A stretch of DNA of 64,000 bases, from positions 133,314,501 through 133,378,500 of the forward strand of contig CM032228.1 of NCBI GenBank assembly GCA_019009955.1, in the 5' to 3' direction. How positions within the stretch are numbered: the first letter of the stretch is position 1; every line of letters starts with the position of its first letter. Positions 26,682 through 39,189 of this stretch are shown here, in pieces. Origin of the DNA: Riptortus pedestris. Taxonomy: Eukaryota; Arthropoda; Insecta; Hemiptera; Alydidae. Both the position numbers and the translations under genes were made by a program. The notes beneath the pieces are model-generated. The model saw nothing but the letters and a program-made list of their open reading frames with translations, was not told the origin of the DNA and made no database searches.

Positions 26682-26779
26682 TTATGGTATTGAGCTTGCA
26701 GGAAATTAAACTCCTCCTTTATCCTGTCGCATGACTCGCCGACGGTGAACTTGAAGGGTTGCCCAGGCTGAGGAGGTCC
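26682..26779 (-). CDS. gro: groucho/TLE Q-domain exon (first seen; common to both isoforms)
   Basis: This 98-nt exon is bounded by acceptor ttttttatcag and donor AA|gtaagt. Read in phase 0 it gives 32 codons plus two bases. Its peptide begins [15 protein letters not shown], continues [17 protein letters not shown] and closely matches TLE4 and Drosophila Groucho. The leucine in FNFL corresponds to Drosophila Leu38, a residue in which substitution is known to disrupt Groucho tetramerization. The two leftover bases AA join the T that opens either alternative exon, making AAT (Asn) where most relatives have Ser. The upstream neighbour must end in phase 0; it should encode the start MYP...RHP and is not in the window. 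Confidence 0.97.
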
Positions 26780-27609
26780 CTGATAAAAAATAAATTTTAT
26801 TAACAAAATGTCTAGTAATACAAATTAATAGAAAATAAAGAAAAATCTTTGGTACTGCGCCAAGTGGTCAGCTCGACACTTTCCCGCTGTAGTGCAGTGG
26901 GACTACTGACAAAAGTTAGCTACTCAATTACCTCACGATACTGATCACTGATTGAAGGTGTTCATTGATTTGATACTGTATTTTTTTAAATATACGACGC
27001 AAAAATCTTATATTTTTCAAGCCACGTTGTAAATAGTAAAAGTTGTTATTGTATATAATAAAATAAAGGTTCAATTGAAATTCTTAAATTGCTCTTGCTG
27101 TCATTACTGCCGGATCGGCGAGTTCACTTAGCAAAAGCACTTGAAGAGTTTTTAATTATTATGGTACTAAATAAAAAAGAATATAGCAGTACATAATCGT
27201 ACCTCGACACAGAGGAGAGGGCTAGTGAGCCAGTAAAATTTCAAACGTATCTATCTAGTTTATTATGCATAATATCAAACATGAAATATGAAAAATCGCA
27301 TTGAACAAGTTATTACTAATTGTCTAATAGTGTTATTATTTAAGTATTATGTCCCATGTCATAAAAAGACAATAAAATGTAAAAGTATGTCTTTAATGAA
27401 ACTAGACATAGGAAATATGCTTACTACACTCTAATTTGTTAAATAATCTTCACAATAGTTTTAGAACTTCAAGTGAGACATATTGTGAAGTACTGAGTAG
27501 TTAGATAAATCCGAATTTATTTCCAATTAACAATAAAAGAGGATATCTATCAATTTTGCCTAGTATCGATGTCATAGGTAGTTGACCAATATAATTATTA
27601 TCGAATTAG

Positions 27610-28010
27610 CTGCGTTTGACGGAATTAGCTGTCATGTGCCCTGAATCCTTTAAATGGAGGCATCTTGAGAACAAACAGAACCTGGAGAGACTAGATATTC
27701 GGCTAAGATCTCAATTTGGCTGCTTGTATCAGGAGAAGGGAGTAGGGCTAATTGGATCTGAGATGAAGACAAGCCCCTCGAAGGGAAGGATGAAGTGATA
27801 TTTGAAAGGGGGAGAAGTGGACAATGTCTGTTGCCGTCCTAAGTGGACTATCGACCCTCGGGGCCTGGCTAAGGGAATCAATCCCACTACCCCAATCAAC
27901 TCCTCTGGGAGCCAACTCCACCAGCGTAATTGCTCTTCTCTCTCTCTCCCTCTCCTCCTCATTTCCTACAAATCCCCAGTTTCCTTAACCCAAAACCAGA
28001 GAGCACACAT
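27610..28010. other. G-to-C skew island 9
   Basis: A G-rich arm (27620-27830, e.g. gagaagggagtagggc) is followed by a C-rich arm (27860-27990, e.g. tctctctccctctcctcctc). Frames of 60-77 codons here follow from the skew rather than from coding. Confidence 0.6.
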
Positions 28011-28574
28011 TTAGCCCCAACATCAAAGCGGTGATATTTTCATTTCTAAGTTGGGCAACTGGCTAAGTGTGTTCATTAGAACGAAAACAAACACTAATGG
28101 TTTGTGTAATACAAATGTGAGCGATTTTCTTTCAGAAATATAAACTTTTCAATTTGAAACAAAACCTCATAACTAATTTCTTTGCAAACTCCAAATCACT
28201 TGTAATTTTAAATTTCTAACTAAATAAAACCTATTATAGGTTCATTGCTAAGCTGTAGATTTTCTTGTACAACTAGTCGCCCCTAGGTTAGGGTTTCAAA
28301 GCCATTAAACTGATTTCAGTCATTAAGAATGTTAAAATAAATGAAAAAACATAGAGGCACATAATCAAGACCGGATACAATGTTCCCGGAACTGGCAGCG
28401 CTAAATGGCGTAAGCAATATTATTTACAAAGAATCATACTATGATGACTTAAGGTAAGCTTAATTTAGTTTTCAATACAGTTTATTATTTTTCAATTATT
28501 TTATTTTATTAAGAAAATTACACATTACATTTAAATACATTTGGTAATGTGATAGAGTATGTACAATACTATTG

Positions 28575-29120
28575 TAAAAATAGTCTTACATCACTCTCGA
28601 CAGAGGTTACACCCATTCACAGTGAGAGGAGCAGCCTCTCCTCGCCTGGCAAGGAAGTCAAGAGCTAAGGAGGAATATGACACTCGATAAGAAAATAGCC
28701 ACTGCTATCACTTCACTTTACACTTCTATAGGAGATCTCTGGGTCATTGTCTCTTGAGGCGCCGTGAGAGGAAATAAGGATGAGTGGTACTAGAAAGGGC
28801 TAAGACTTCTGGATAGGATGATAGGGTAGCTTGCTGTGGAATTTTCTGAATCTTAAGAGAATTAGGTCCTTTACAAATGGCGTTTTAATATCTTTATGAA
28901 GGGTGTGGTTTGCAACATAATACGGAGCATCTACTATGTTGCGCAGGACTTTGGACCAGTAGTGCTCCTAGGCCACTGCCCTGGGGAACTCCTGCATCCA
29001 CTGGACTGAGTGTTCATTCCCTTGACGGACTCGAAAAAATCTATTGGAAAGGTAGGATTTAAGTATAAGGTCGAATCTGCTGGGAAGCTTGAGCTTATAG
29101 AGCAAGCCGTCATGCCAAAC
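28575..29120. other. GC-richer intronic patch
   Basis: Several G- and C-rich segments (gtgagaggagcagcctctcc, gcgccgtgagagg, gccactgccctggggaactcc) occur without repeat homology. A 94-codon minus frame ends here but has no recognisable features. Confidence 0.3.
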
Positions 29121-29439
29121 CCTGTAAAAATGTACAGTTTATTGGTGTAAGTAATCAATGCTGATAAAGAGGGTGAGATATGAAGACAGCAGCAAAAACC
29201 TTTGGGCCTAACTGCCATTTCTGCTCAGATATAAACACGGACTATGCAGGTACTTGTAGTTTTTTGACGTTCACCTTAGGATCCCATGTCCCATGCAAGA
29301 GAATCAAAATCTCTGCAATCGAATCCTCAGACACCCACCAGGCTCCATACTTTTTATTCTCAGACAGTCAAAGAGCATTGCTTGTAAAGTAAATTTCTAT
29401 ATGTATAACCGTAGAATGGACAGGATATTGGATTTGAAA

Positions 29440-29770
29440 TAATGCAGAAAATAAGGAGGAACTTGGGGCCTATAATCGGAAAGTTTAAGGAGAAAGCAAG
29501 TACCTGGAAGAAGATACAGGAGAGGGGAGGTGCCTGGTAGAATTTATGCCGAGGCAGGGGAACCTACTAGGAGGGACACATCAGTATTCGTGGAGACGCC
29601 TTCATCGCCTCTCACCTCACGTACTAGTCTAACAGCCAAGTCTCCTCTCCCAGCCACCGGTCTCCCCCTGATAATTGACAACAAACTCCTATATTTTGTA
29701 ATTAAATTGACTTTGCTAACTCCCCTCCCCCCGGCCATTCTCTCCCAGCTATTCAGCAACACTTCCACGT
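29440..29770. other. G-to-C skew island 10
   Basis: G arm at 29450-29580 (aggagaggggaggtgcc, gaggcaggggaac). C arm at 29595-29765 (ctcctctcccagcc, ctcccctccccccggcc). The 132-codon plus frame (29530-29928) crosses the island and is probably non-coding. Confidence 0.6.
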
Positions 29771-30504
29771 CGCCTATGGTTTTAAAACAAAACTCAAGTG
29801 CTTTGAGAAAAGCGATGAATCTCCTTGTCCCAGGCCCCTATTCTTGTCATGAAATTTATGGAAAATGTTTTCCATCTATCATGCACGACAGAACCATTCT
29901 TGAACATTCGAGTATGTCTAATAGTTAGATGCCTTTGTAGTTCAATCGAAATATACTATCTACAGTAAAGGTAAAATATTAAGAGCATTTAATATGTTCA
30001 AATATTTTATTTTATTTCATATCGCTTACAATGGAAAATATATTTCATTTTAGTCCAAGGTCTTATATGTTGCATTATTAAATTAAAATTATTGCCCTAA
30101 AGTAAGCCACAATATTGATATTAGTTTTTAATAGATATTCAAGTCCAATATAATATTTTTCGAAGCCCTGTCAGACTCCTCCTACATTATCAACTATCGT
30201 GTGTGCTGTCCCTTTACAAAATTTATATGGACGCCTCTTTAATACAACAAATATTTTCAACGAATGGGTTTCCAAATACAGTATAATATAGTGGAGTATT
30301 AAATAAATTAATCTATTGCTAGTGGGACAGATCATTGCTGATTGTGCATTTCTAACGGCATTGACTAAAAATAGTGAGAAAAAAAAAATTGAAATTAGCA
30401 AGACATAACATCCCCTACAACGATTGAACCAAGAGTCTAAAGACTCTCTATATACAATGTGTTTGTGAGTGTGTCGTGTATATAAAACTTCATAATTCAA
30501 AGTG

Positions 30505-30905
30505 CATTCATCGGAGTGTATATAATGGGGGATAGGCGAGGAGGAGAATATAATTAATGGTATGTTCTAGGCAGGAGCAAGTACAAGGGAGGATTTGTAT
30601 GTTGTTGGAGAAGTAGGTGCTCATGTGGAGGAATGGCCGTGGAGATGGCTGAGGTAGATGGGAGGGCGAATCCATCTAGCAAGGCTCATGAATAAAACAG
30701 TGAATCATAATGAGGTGGTGTAATGTCGTGTTGATCCATTTAGGGGAGCCGGACGGGGGCTGTCTTACACCCGGGCCCCAGCATTTACATCAGAAAAGGG
30801 TTCCGACCTACAGGCCCAGGTGGTCGCGCTCCAACATTATTCTTCTTACTACAACATAAACAACCAATGCACACATGCATTACACTATTAAAACCCTTTC
30901 CAAGT
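30505..30905. other. G-to-C skew island 11
   Basis: A long G arm (gggggataggcgaggagg ... gatgggagggcg) leads through gagccggacggggg to cacccgggccccagc and a C-rich right arm. Confidence 0.55.
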
Positions 30906-31670
30906 AGATTCATATCTTCTCAACCAACAAAAAGGAGAATTATTTTTTCATCACCAGTATGAGTAAGGGAAACAGGAACAAGACGACTTTTTAATGTTAC
31001 TTGCAACAACAGTTGTTTTAGCCGACCATGTGGGAATAAAGGGGAGGTAGTGCGTCCAACTCAGGGCATATGAAACCAAACTGGTGATGAACATATAGAT
31101 ATTTCATACACAGAAGAGATAGAAGGATTTATAAACTCCTGCAATTTCGAGCTTTTATCTATGATATTTCTCTCGTTTCACAAGTGGGTCTTCAGATTGT
31201 CACGTCCTTCAGAGATGCATTTAGCCCATCGGAAAAAGTACAACAAGTATCCGGAGAAAAAACCGGAAATCTCTAGAACAACTTCAATAGCATTCAATCG
31301 AATTCCAGTCAACTAGCCTAAAACATCTATTTACGTAATTGATGTGCAGAAACAGGTTTAATGAATAAAATGAATTTTCGGGTTAGAGCTTCTGCATTAA
31401 AATGTAAGTCTGGCAGCTTCGTAAGCTGGATAAGGCACAGAATAACGACTAAAATTATTTAGTGAAAAATTAGATAATCTAAACTTCATGATATTATATT
31501 TCAAGAACCATTGACATTCATAAAATTATATTATTCGTAAGAATGTAGAGAACAATAGAAAATAAATAGATACGCACAAAAAGCCAAGAATGATTTTAAC
31601 AAGAATTATACGGTATTCAATTACAGAATAACTATTTATTTTTTAAAGCTGTGCCAACATATTTAAAAAG

Positions 31671-32334
31671 TTCGTCATTCTGGGTCTGGGTGAATTAAGC
31701 AGATTTTTCATTTTCTGGTATGACGCAGAAGTGATCTCATCTCACCTTATATTCTGCAAATACTACGAGTAGTATTCGAATAATCAACCAAATATAGAAT
31801 TCAAAACATTTGTAAGTTTATAATGAAAAACCCATTAAACTATTAATGATAATTCACGATTGTTATAAAGGAAAACGTTACTAGGATTGGGTGTACAGTT
31901 GAATGCTTTAGCATTAGCTGCTAATGTACTGTACCAATTTAATTGAATTATGTTTTATACTGTAATTCAATGAAATATAACAGATCAAGGGATGGATGAA
32001 CCATTAACATCCAGATAGCAGTGTATGGCCATTCAGAAAAAAGAAATCGAATCTGATGAAATCAAATTGTGCTATATAAGCGTATGAAATATGACAAATG
32101 AATGGTATAAGGGTAGCTGATGTTTTTTTATTTACAATAAATGGCAATAAATTGCTTATTTCCAGATTGTTGTTAATATTATATCTTTTTTTCAGCACTC
32201 AGTAAAACTTCCCCCTCCTACCCATTGGTTTTTTTTTACATAGAAATAGAGGACGTGTGATGAGATGAGATCACAAGTCTGTTATATCAGCACGTAGGAA
32301 ATCTGGTTACTTCACGCAGCCCCTGCGTGACAGA
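31671..32334. mobile_element. foldback element with HINE-like ends in inverted orientation
   Basis: The left end (TTCGTCATTCTGGGTCTGGGTG) and the reverse complement of the right end (CTGTCACGCAGGGGCTGCGTG) are both versions of the HINE 5' end. The similarity continues inward for about 75 nt and includes GTGATCTCATCTCA in both arms. The interior shows no clear family blocks and no long open frame. It could be a two-ended foldback derivative or two opposed fragments. Confidence 0.5.
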
Positions 32335-33105
32335 ATTTTATTCTTCTTGACGCAATCTTCTAATTCAATCATTCCCGTAATTATTTCACTAACATTGTAT
32401 CCTAATTCCATTTCGTCGATGGTAAATGCTTGGTATAGCCTTTTGCTCATCCAGTATTGTGGGGCATTCAAAAACCTACTAAACCTAATATAAACAAAAA
32501 TCTCTCTCTATTTTGAATTACTAAATACTAGTTTTAATACAATTTTTAAAATATTCTTTAATAACCTCTTTAGGAATCCAGCCAGACATGTCATTATTAT
32601 TGTATTAACTAATTCTTATTATTCGTTTTTCATATGAAAATATAAAATACCTTTAAGTTGTTAAGATATTGTTTCTATGTTTATCAATGCTGCGGCCAAT
32701 AACGAGCTATAAAGGAGCTATGTATGATGACTGTAGAGCGTTTTCAATCGGAGAATTGTGACAATTACTCATATATCAATGACTGCCGTCTGAATCACAC
32801 AAGCTAATGGTTCTGTTGCATTCCTATTACCGGGGATTGCCAATAAAATTGCTAGAGTCCCCCAAGGTCTAATCAATATAACAAAAAGGATAAATCAGCT
32901 GACAACAGTTCACTAGTGACCAAATCCCGATGTGCCATTCAGTTGTTGAACCCAAATTTTGACAATAGCATAAAGGTACTTTTATTGCCTTACAATAATG
33001 ATATATATTATTTATTTTAACACTCTATTTTTATATGGAATTTTATACACTAGATATTTCAATGATGTGTTAGTTTGCAACTCGCTTCCAATATAACCTT
33101 ACACT

Positions 33106-33271
33106 ATTTTATTATTATTTATTAACGTCCACTTTTTGCTACTATGGCTTATTGGGACGGATTATCTGCATGCTACCATCAGGGTATTCCCCAGGCGGGA
33201 AACCCTAGGTTTACCATGTGAGATTAAGGCCAACGCTTTAACTCACATGGCTAACCTGAGCCCCGCCCACT
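33106..33271 (-). mobile_element. tRNA-derived SINE, internally deleted copy
   Basis: It belongs to the same family, read from 33271 down: GGGGCTCAGGTTAGCCATGTGAG, then the tRNA-like part, then the 3' part (TAAGCC, AACGTC). About 60 nt between the B-box region and the 3' domain are missing compared with the copies at 34.6 and 55.7 kb. A 9-bp repeat CCTTACACT flanks it (33097-33105 and 33272-33280). Confidence 0.8.
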
Positions 33272-33884
33272 CCTTACACTCATTCGTGATTTGAAATAAA
33301 TAGCCAGTTATTTTATACCTACATTGAGTACTCTCAGACTATCTTTAGTTTTACCCTAGCTATCAGAATCGACTGTGACCCTGCGCAGATCATCTTCAGC
33401 ACGTCTCCTCAGACAACCAGCACCCGGAGTCGCTATCTATAAAACCGCCTTAAAATGATAAGAAATAAATTACAGAAAAAGGCAATCCTCACTCAAAATC
33501 CTTATCCTATCCTACATCACAGCCCGGAATGTATGTGTATATCCCGTGTATATGAGTGTGTACATGAGGTACTTGTTTATATTTTGCATGCTTGCACGTT
33601 TTTCTTTCGCTTAGTTTTCTTTGCATGCCCTTCTTCTACGATGACGATGCTCAGGACTACCATTTCATTTTATCCCTAATGCCAATTTATATTTATCTGT
33701 GGTGTCATAGTTCCTACTGTACAATATACGCTCAAGCCTACTCGACATGCGACACAAAATCTTTGTAGTTTATACCCGAGATAATTGCTGAACGCTGAGA
33801 GAATTGATGACACCACTCGAAAATATAATAGAAGTAAGCACATGGTAGAGGATTGTAAGTAATGATTAAGAGCCTATAGAGCCT

Positions 33885-34230
33885 GAAATTGGCATGAAAG
33901 GAAGGAGGGCAAAGTCGAACGCTATGAAGCATAAAATAGCGTTAAGAGGAGGGATGAGATGGGGAGTGAATGCGACTATATGTGTGAGTCCTAGTGTCCC
34001 GCCGGCTAACAATGTGCGTGCATAATCCATTGTGGAGGGACCCTGGCCGGCACTACAATGTGAGCCACCCCACACACAATGCACCCTCCCCACCACTCTA
34101 GAGCATTGTGCCACCCTCATAATACCCAGCCTCTACCCACGGTTACTCAACGCACGCTACCGCTCAGGTAATTGGCTAATCCAGTCTAAATAGACATCCG
34201 GCCTCGATTCAACCCCCCCCCCATCTCTAT
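33885..34230. other. G-to-C skew island 12
   Basis: A G arm (gaaaggaaggagggc, gaggagggatgagatgggg) switches near 33990 (cccgccggc) to ccaccccacac, gcaccctccccaccac. A 9-C run is at 34211-34219. Confidence 0.65.
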
Positions 34231-34557
34231 CCCAAACCACTAAACAGGAGTAGGTTATTTCAGATGCATGCAGTCATGGCAACAAACAATCCCCTACAGA
34301 AGCTAGACTACACCGGCCCTCTAGGACAACAATGCAATCAGGGGATTAGATCAAGCTTATAGACTGCTACAAACAGCCACTCCAATAATACATAGCTCAA
34401 ATACCATAGATATTGCTAACAATTCCCCTCCAGGCAGGAAGTAGTCAACTATTAATACTCGCTTAACTAATTCATCAAGTGATAACATTAATTACAGTGC
34501 ATACACATAAATTTCAACAACGAGATAACACACTTATAAAAATGAATAAATATACTT

Positions 34558-34781
34558 GGGGCTTAGTTAGCCATGTGAGTTAAAGCGTTGACCTTAATCT
34601 CACATGGTAAACCTAGAGTGGCGAGTTCGATTCCCGCCTGGGCAGAGGAATTTATTTAGTGACGGAATTCATTAAATAAAATCCTTAATCCCACCCTGGC
34701 TAGATGGGTGGTAACCTGAAGATAACCCGTCCCAATTACCCTTAGTTGCAAAAATTGTACGTTAATAAATAATTTAATTTT
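34558..34781 (+). mobile_element. tRNA-derived SINE with 13-bp target-site duplication
   Basis: The head GGGGCTTAGTTAGCCATGTGAG resembles a pol III A-box region. Further on, GAGTTCGATTCCCGCC fits the B box (GGTTCGANTCC). The tail carries GAATTCATTAAATAAAATCC and CGTCCCAATTACCC and ends AT-rich. The element is flanked by a perfect direct repeat AATAAATATACTT at 34545-34557 and 34782-34794, the signature of LINE-machinery insertion. Confidence 0.88.
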
Positions 34782-35177
34782 AATAAATATACTTTACTCT
34801 TTTTGAAAAATTTGCGTATTTGGCACACTGCAGTCTCCAGCAAAATATGCAGCCACATCATACTGCTACGTAACAAAGGTATCATCAAAATAGCAGTGGA
34901 AATCATGCAAACTGTTGCCTACTTCTCACGCTTTACTTCCATTTTCCCCATTGTTAGCCTAGGCTACCACACTTCTACAAAAATACTGGCAGTATTTGGG
35001 CATTCCTTAAAAAAGCCATACCAATTTTCAAGTGAGGACTAAACTTTTGACCTCTGCTTTGGTTGTTTCACAGCATACTAACTTTTTGCCATGCATTCTG
35101 ATCTCTTCTAAGTACATTTCAAATCCAAGGATTAGATTATTAAATAAAATTTGTGGTGTAGAAATATACACACTATC

Positions 35178-35182
<5 letters not shown>

Positions 35183-35232
<50 letters not shown>
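35183..35232 (+). repeat. (TA)n microsatellite
   Basis: About 24 TA units, outside any recognisable HINE copy, unlike the other long TA tracts of the window. Confidence 0.95.
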
Positions 35233-35236
<4 letters not shown>

Positions 35237-35540
35237 GTATATGTGCATATATATATAAGTACATATAATATTTCTGTGAAAATGAAATTAATCAAAAAAT
35301 AAAATAAGTATAAACAATTATTACTTAGAAAAACAGGGGTCAAGCATATTTTAGAACTTAATAAATTTATAGGTAAGGTTATTATTATGGGCCAGTGACT
35401 CCCACATAGAACCTACCCAAACCCTGCTATAACGCCTACTGTTTCATAACCTCCTTCCAGATAAACTAAAACCTAGACTAATAATTTACTCCACACAACG
35501 ATAATCTGCTTTGCGAAGAGATTTTAATTAGCTATTAAAA

Positions 35541-35765
35541 ATTAGGGAAGGGCGTAAAGTGTAAGGATGTGGCTGTAAATTAGCCATAAAGGGAGAGTGG
35601 TTGCTGACTCCGTGATTCACTAAGTGCTGAAAGGTAAGAGGGAAGTTGTGGGTTGAGTTGCCGCAGTCACTAATCCAAGACTAACTTCCAACAGCTATCA
35701 ACCCACACCAGCCTCTATCCAATTCATTACATCTCCTCTCAGCTTCTTTCAATCGAATCACCAAC
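35541..35765. other. G-to-C skew island 13
   Basis: Hand count on the + strand: 35541-35660 has 44 G and 11 C; 35661-35760 has 7 G and 37 C. GTAAATTAGCC lies in the left arm. Confidence 0.72.
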
Positions 35766-36121
35766 TAAAATAATCTTACAACACGAACCACACAGTAAGT
35801 GTCAAAAATCTCGTAATGATTATTTTTGTAGTATGTACCTACGGCATTCAATCAATACGCTAAACGGGGTTCAGAAAAACCTGAAGAGAAAGTTTGTTTC
35901 TGGATCTGTTCATTAATGTTGGGGGGGGGGAAGGAGTTCTCCCAATATGATTTAAAAAAAGTTAATTGCGATTTTGGTATCTTTTATTCTATTGACTGTT
36001 GCTGTAAAAACTGTGATGAAAATTGTATTATCATTTTTATTCAAACGACCCTAGTTGCTCGTAAAACACTTCACGTTTGAGTGATAGACCTCTGAGAATA
36101 ACAAGCGTTTCATCTAAAAAG

Positions 36122-36762
36122 TCCGTCACGCAGGAGCTGCGTAAACTAAGTAGATTTCTCAAGTGAGTTGCGTATTTGCATTTATCTCAAAATGTAATTG
36201 TTCAATGATAATAATATTTGGTATATAGAGTTCAAATAAAGTGCTTCATAACATATTGTTAATATGAGATGAGTGGGAGTGGGGGTTTACTGAAAGCCGA
36301 AAACTAACAAATGCAAATATATCGGTTAATAATGAAGATAGTGAAAAAATGTACACAACAACATTTATAGAACATTACATTTGCAATAAGATTGGTTCTA
36401 TACAATGTTTCGATCCGACGCATAACGGAGATATTTAGAATTTTCGAAATTCTCCCCCTCTACACCCCCCCCTCCCCCTGGACTGATTTCAACCGTTAAC
36501 GAACTTGATTTTTTTTTTTTTTTTTTTTATAAAACGATTATATATCAAGTTTGAAAACGATAAGACAAAAATTGCGGCCACTAGAGCTGTAACAGACAAA
36601 TATATATGTGTGTATATATATATATATAAACATACACAGTTTTGAACGGACCTCATTTTCGTCATCTCCTAGGTAGGATCGATGGTCATTTGAAGAAAAT
36701 TTCGAAATTCGCGTCATGAGTACGACCTCAATTGCTGATTTCCCTTTAGGGAAATCTGCTAA
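36122..36762 (+). mobile_element. HINE/DINE-1-like element, copy 6 (full length)
   Basis: It starts TCCGTCACGCAGGAGCTGCG and ends in the near-perfect palindrome GATTTCCCTTTAGGGAAATC plus TGCTAA. The inner TA/TG microsatellite is at 36598-36630. The leader (caagtgagttgcgtatttgc...) is the same type as in the 3.2-kb copy. A poly-T run (36510-36528) interrupts the AACTTGATC block. First of three same-orientation copies within 3 kb. Confidence 0.85.
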
Positions 36763-37049
36763 AATAAATCGTAGGCCTGTAAAATGTACAACATATAATA
36801 GGACGAAGGAGGGACAAGATGGACTTATATGGCCACCGTGATGAATTTTCAACTGCTAATAGAGTTTTGAGGTAAACCCTATTACAAAACTGCCCTGAAT
36901 CTATTGGTGTGCGATTGCAAGAATTTGTCATCAACAGATCAAAGTGAATGTTCTTAAGCGGGTGGGCTGAAGCAATTACTGGAAATATAGCGCAGAATTG
37001 TCACAGAGTCAAAATCCCTAGAAACACGTCACCGTTAATTTAAGGTGTT

Positions 37050-37117
37050 GCTATGAACGCACTTGGTAAGCCTAGAGTCGTGGATTCAATTCCTGTTTGC
37101 TACATAGGAATTAAGGG
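37050..37117 (+). mobile_element. degraded SINE head fragment (B-box region)
   Basis: cacttggtaagcctagagtcgtggattcaattcctg parallels the SINE head 'cacatggtaaacctagagtggcgagttcgattcccg', including a mutated B box. The rest of the element is not recognisable. Confidence 0.5.
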
Positions 37118-37189
37118 AAATGTGCTAAAATAGGACTGTGACATATTAATGCAGCAAGGAGTCGAGTTGAAGGTAGCCTCTGTAATATT

Positions 37190-37400
37190 GTAGAGTTTAT
37201 TGAACTATAAGAAAAGGAGGCTAGGCGTGTGGTGGCTGGTAGATATTTAAACAAAGCCATGTGCCTTAATTTATATAATTATCGGGAAGGGAGGTCAGGT
37301 TGCTGGCGAGGAACCAGGAGGACAGCTGCCAAATGAGGCTCTCTCCTTCATTTACTATAGGTCTCCGCCGACACTCCCCTCTACTCTCGCTCTCTCTATC
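37190..37400. other. G-to-C skew island 14
   Basis: aggaggctaggcgtgtgg and gggaagggaggtcagg make the G arm. After about 37330 ctctctccttc, ctccgccgacactcccctc make the C arm. It adjoins the HINE cluster. Confidence 0.6.
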
Positions 37401-37692
37401 ATCAACGATATAATTCTCTCCTGAGAGTTCAGCGATAAAAATATTATTGATTTATATTATAAACCACAACTATTAAACCGGAAAATAGTTATCAAATAAA
37501 TGTACTAATTAGTTTTGGAGAACAGCTATCATTTGTAAGTATAGGAAATGTTTGGCTTGGTGCCGGCTGCGTTATTTCATACCTTAATAACTTTATTCTA
37601 TTTACACACCATAGACTATTAATGCATAAATGTATTTACTAATGACAAAGATATGAATCAAAAACCAACAGATAACACACAATAAAAAAAAG

Positions 37693-38175
37693 TCCGTCAC
37701 GCAGGGGCTGCGTAAACTAAGCAGATTTCCCAGGTGAAGTTTTACAATAGAGAAATCCGCCTAATAACAGCTGTAGTAGTAAGGGATCTCTAAACCTATT
37801 CACGAGGGACGAATAGTTCAGGAAACGGCCACCAGAGCACTCGGCGGAGAGTCCGGAACATGACGGGGTTCCGTCGACCACACACACAATACAAATGCAA
37901 ATATCTCGGTTAATATTCAAGATACAGAATAAATGTATAGAACAATATTTATAGTAAATTTAATTTACAATAAGATTGACTCTATTCAATTTTTCGATCC
38001 GACTCATAATAACGGAGATATTTTGAATTTTCAAAAATCCCCCCTCTAAACCCCCCCTCCCACTGGTCCGATTTTAGTCATTAACGAACTTGATCTCTCT
38101 TTTTACGTAAAATGCTTAAATATGAAGTTTGGTAACGATCAAACAAAAATTGCGACCGCTAGAGCGTTAACAGAC

Positions 38176-38241
<66 letters not shown>

Positions 38242-38362
38242 GAACGGACCTCAAATTCATCATCTCCCAAGGTAGGATCAATGGAAATTTGAGGACATTT
38301 GGCGTTAAACACTTCATGAGTACGACCTCAATCGCTGATTTCCCTTAAGGGAAATCTGCTAA
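37693..38362 (+). mobile_element. HINE/DINE-1-like element, copy 7 (full length)
   Basis: It starts TCCGTCACGCAGGGGCTGCG, with a 15-nt mini-hairpin ACGCAG-GGG-CTGCGT at 37699-37713. The subterminal repeat AGCAGATTTCCC is at 37720-37731 and matches, inverted, the last bases GGGAAATCTGCT. The (TA)n tract spans about 38177-38235. The perfect 20-bp palindrome GATTTCCCTTAAGGGAAATC lies at 38337-38356, then TGCTAA. The leader segment 37750-37890 differs from that of its neighbour. Confidence 0.88.
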
Positions 38363-38558
38363 TAAAAACACTGCTGCAAACCCAAGATGCATAGTTGATG
38401 TAATATATATCTTGAGGGGAGGGGGCATTAGCAAGGGCGATATGCAATAATACAGGCTATAGGTAAACCCAAATATATAACTATAAAGCATATAAAAATA
38501 TTAACTAGTGGTTTGGTTCCTGGAACTATACGTAGTTGTTTAGTATGGAAGTAAAAAG

Positions 38559-38999
38559 TCCGTCACGCAGGGGCTGCATAAACTAAGCAGATTTTCCAAG
38601 TGAAGTTTTACAATAGAGAAATTTCACGAGAGACAAGCAGTTAATGAAACAGCGGAACTAGCTTTTGGCGGGAAAGTCACTTCGTCCGTTAGCCGCCCAG
38701 ATTTAATAAAAATGCAAATATCTCGGTTAATATTCGTTTTTTAAGATTAAGATAGAGAATGAATGAATATAACAATATTTATAGTACATTTAATTTGCAA
38801 TAAGATTGATTCTGTACAATTTTTCGATCCGACGTATAGTAACGGAGATATTTCGAATTTTCGAAAATCCTCCCCTTTAACCCCCCCCCCCTCCCAATGG
38901 TCCGATTTCAGCCGTTAACGAACTTGATCTTTCTTTTACGTAAAACGATTAAATATCGAGTTTGGTAACGATCAATCAAAAATTGCGACCAGGTAACAG

Positions 39000-39052
<53 letters not shown>

Positions 39053-39189
39053 TAGATATATAGATATATACAGTTTTGAACGGACGTCATTTTCGTCATC
39101 TACTAGGTAGGTTCGATGGACATTTGAAGAAAAATTTCCGTTATGAGTACAACCTAAATAGCTGATTTCCCTCAAGGGGAATCTGCTAA
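38559..39189 (+). mobile_element. HINE/DINE-1-like element, copy 8 (full length)
   Basis: It lies about 200 bp after the previous copy in the same orientation. The leader (aatttcacgagagacaagcag... cgtccgttagccgcc) is shared with the 57.9-kb copy. The (TA)n tract is at about 39003-39065. The end palindrome carries a substitution (GATTTCCCTCAAGGGGAATC) before TGCTAA. Confidence 0.87.

Noticed and set aside
29530..29928. 132-codon plus-strand frame, the longest in the window
   Set aside because: It crosses a C-rich skew arm that lowers stop frequency; composition is Pro/Ser/Thr-rich from the skew and no domain is seen.
34557..34640. A tRNA gene at the head of the 34.6-kb SINE
   Set aside because: A- and B-box-like sequences are present, but the cloverleaf is poor and the block continues into the shared SINE tail with target duplications.
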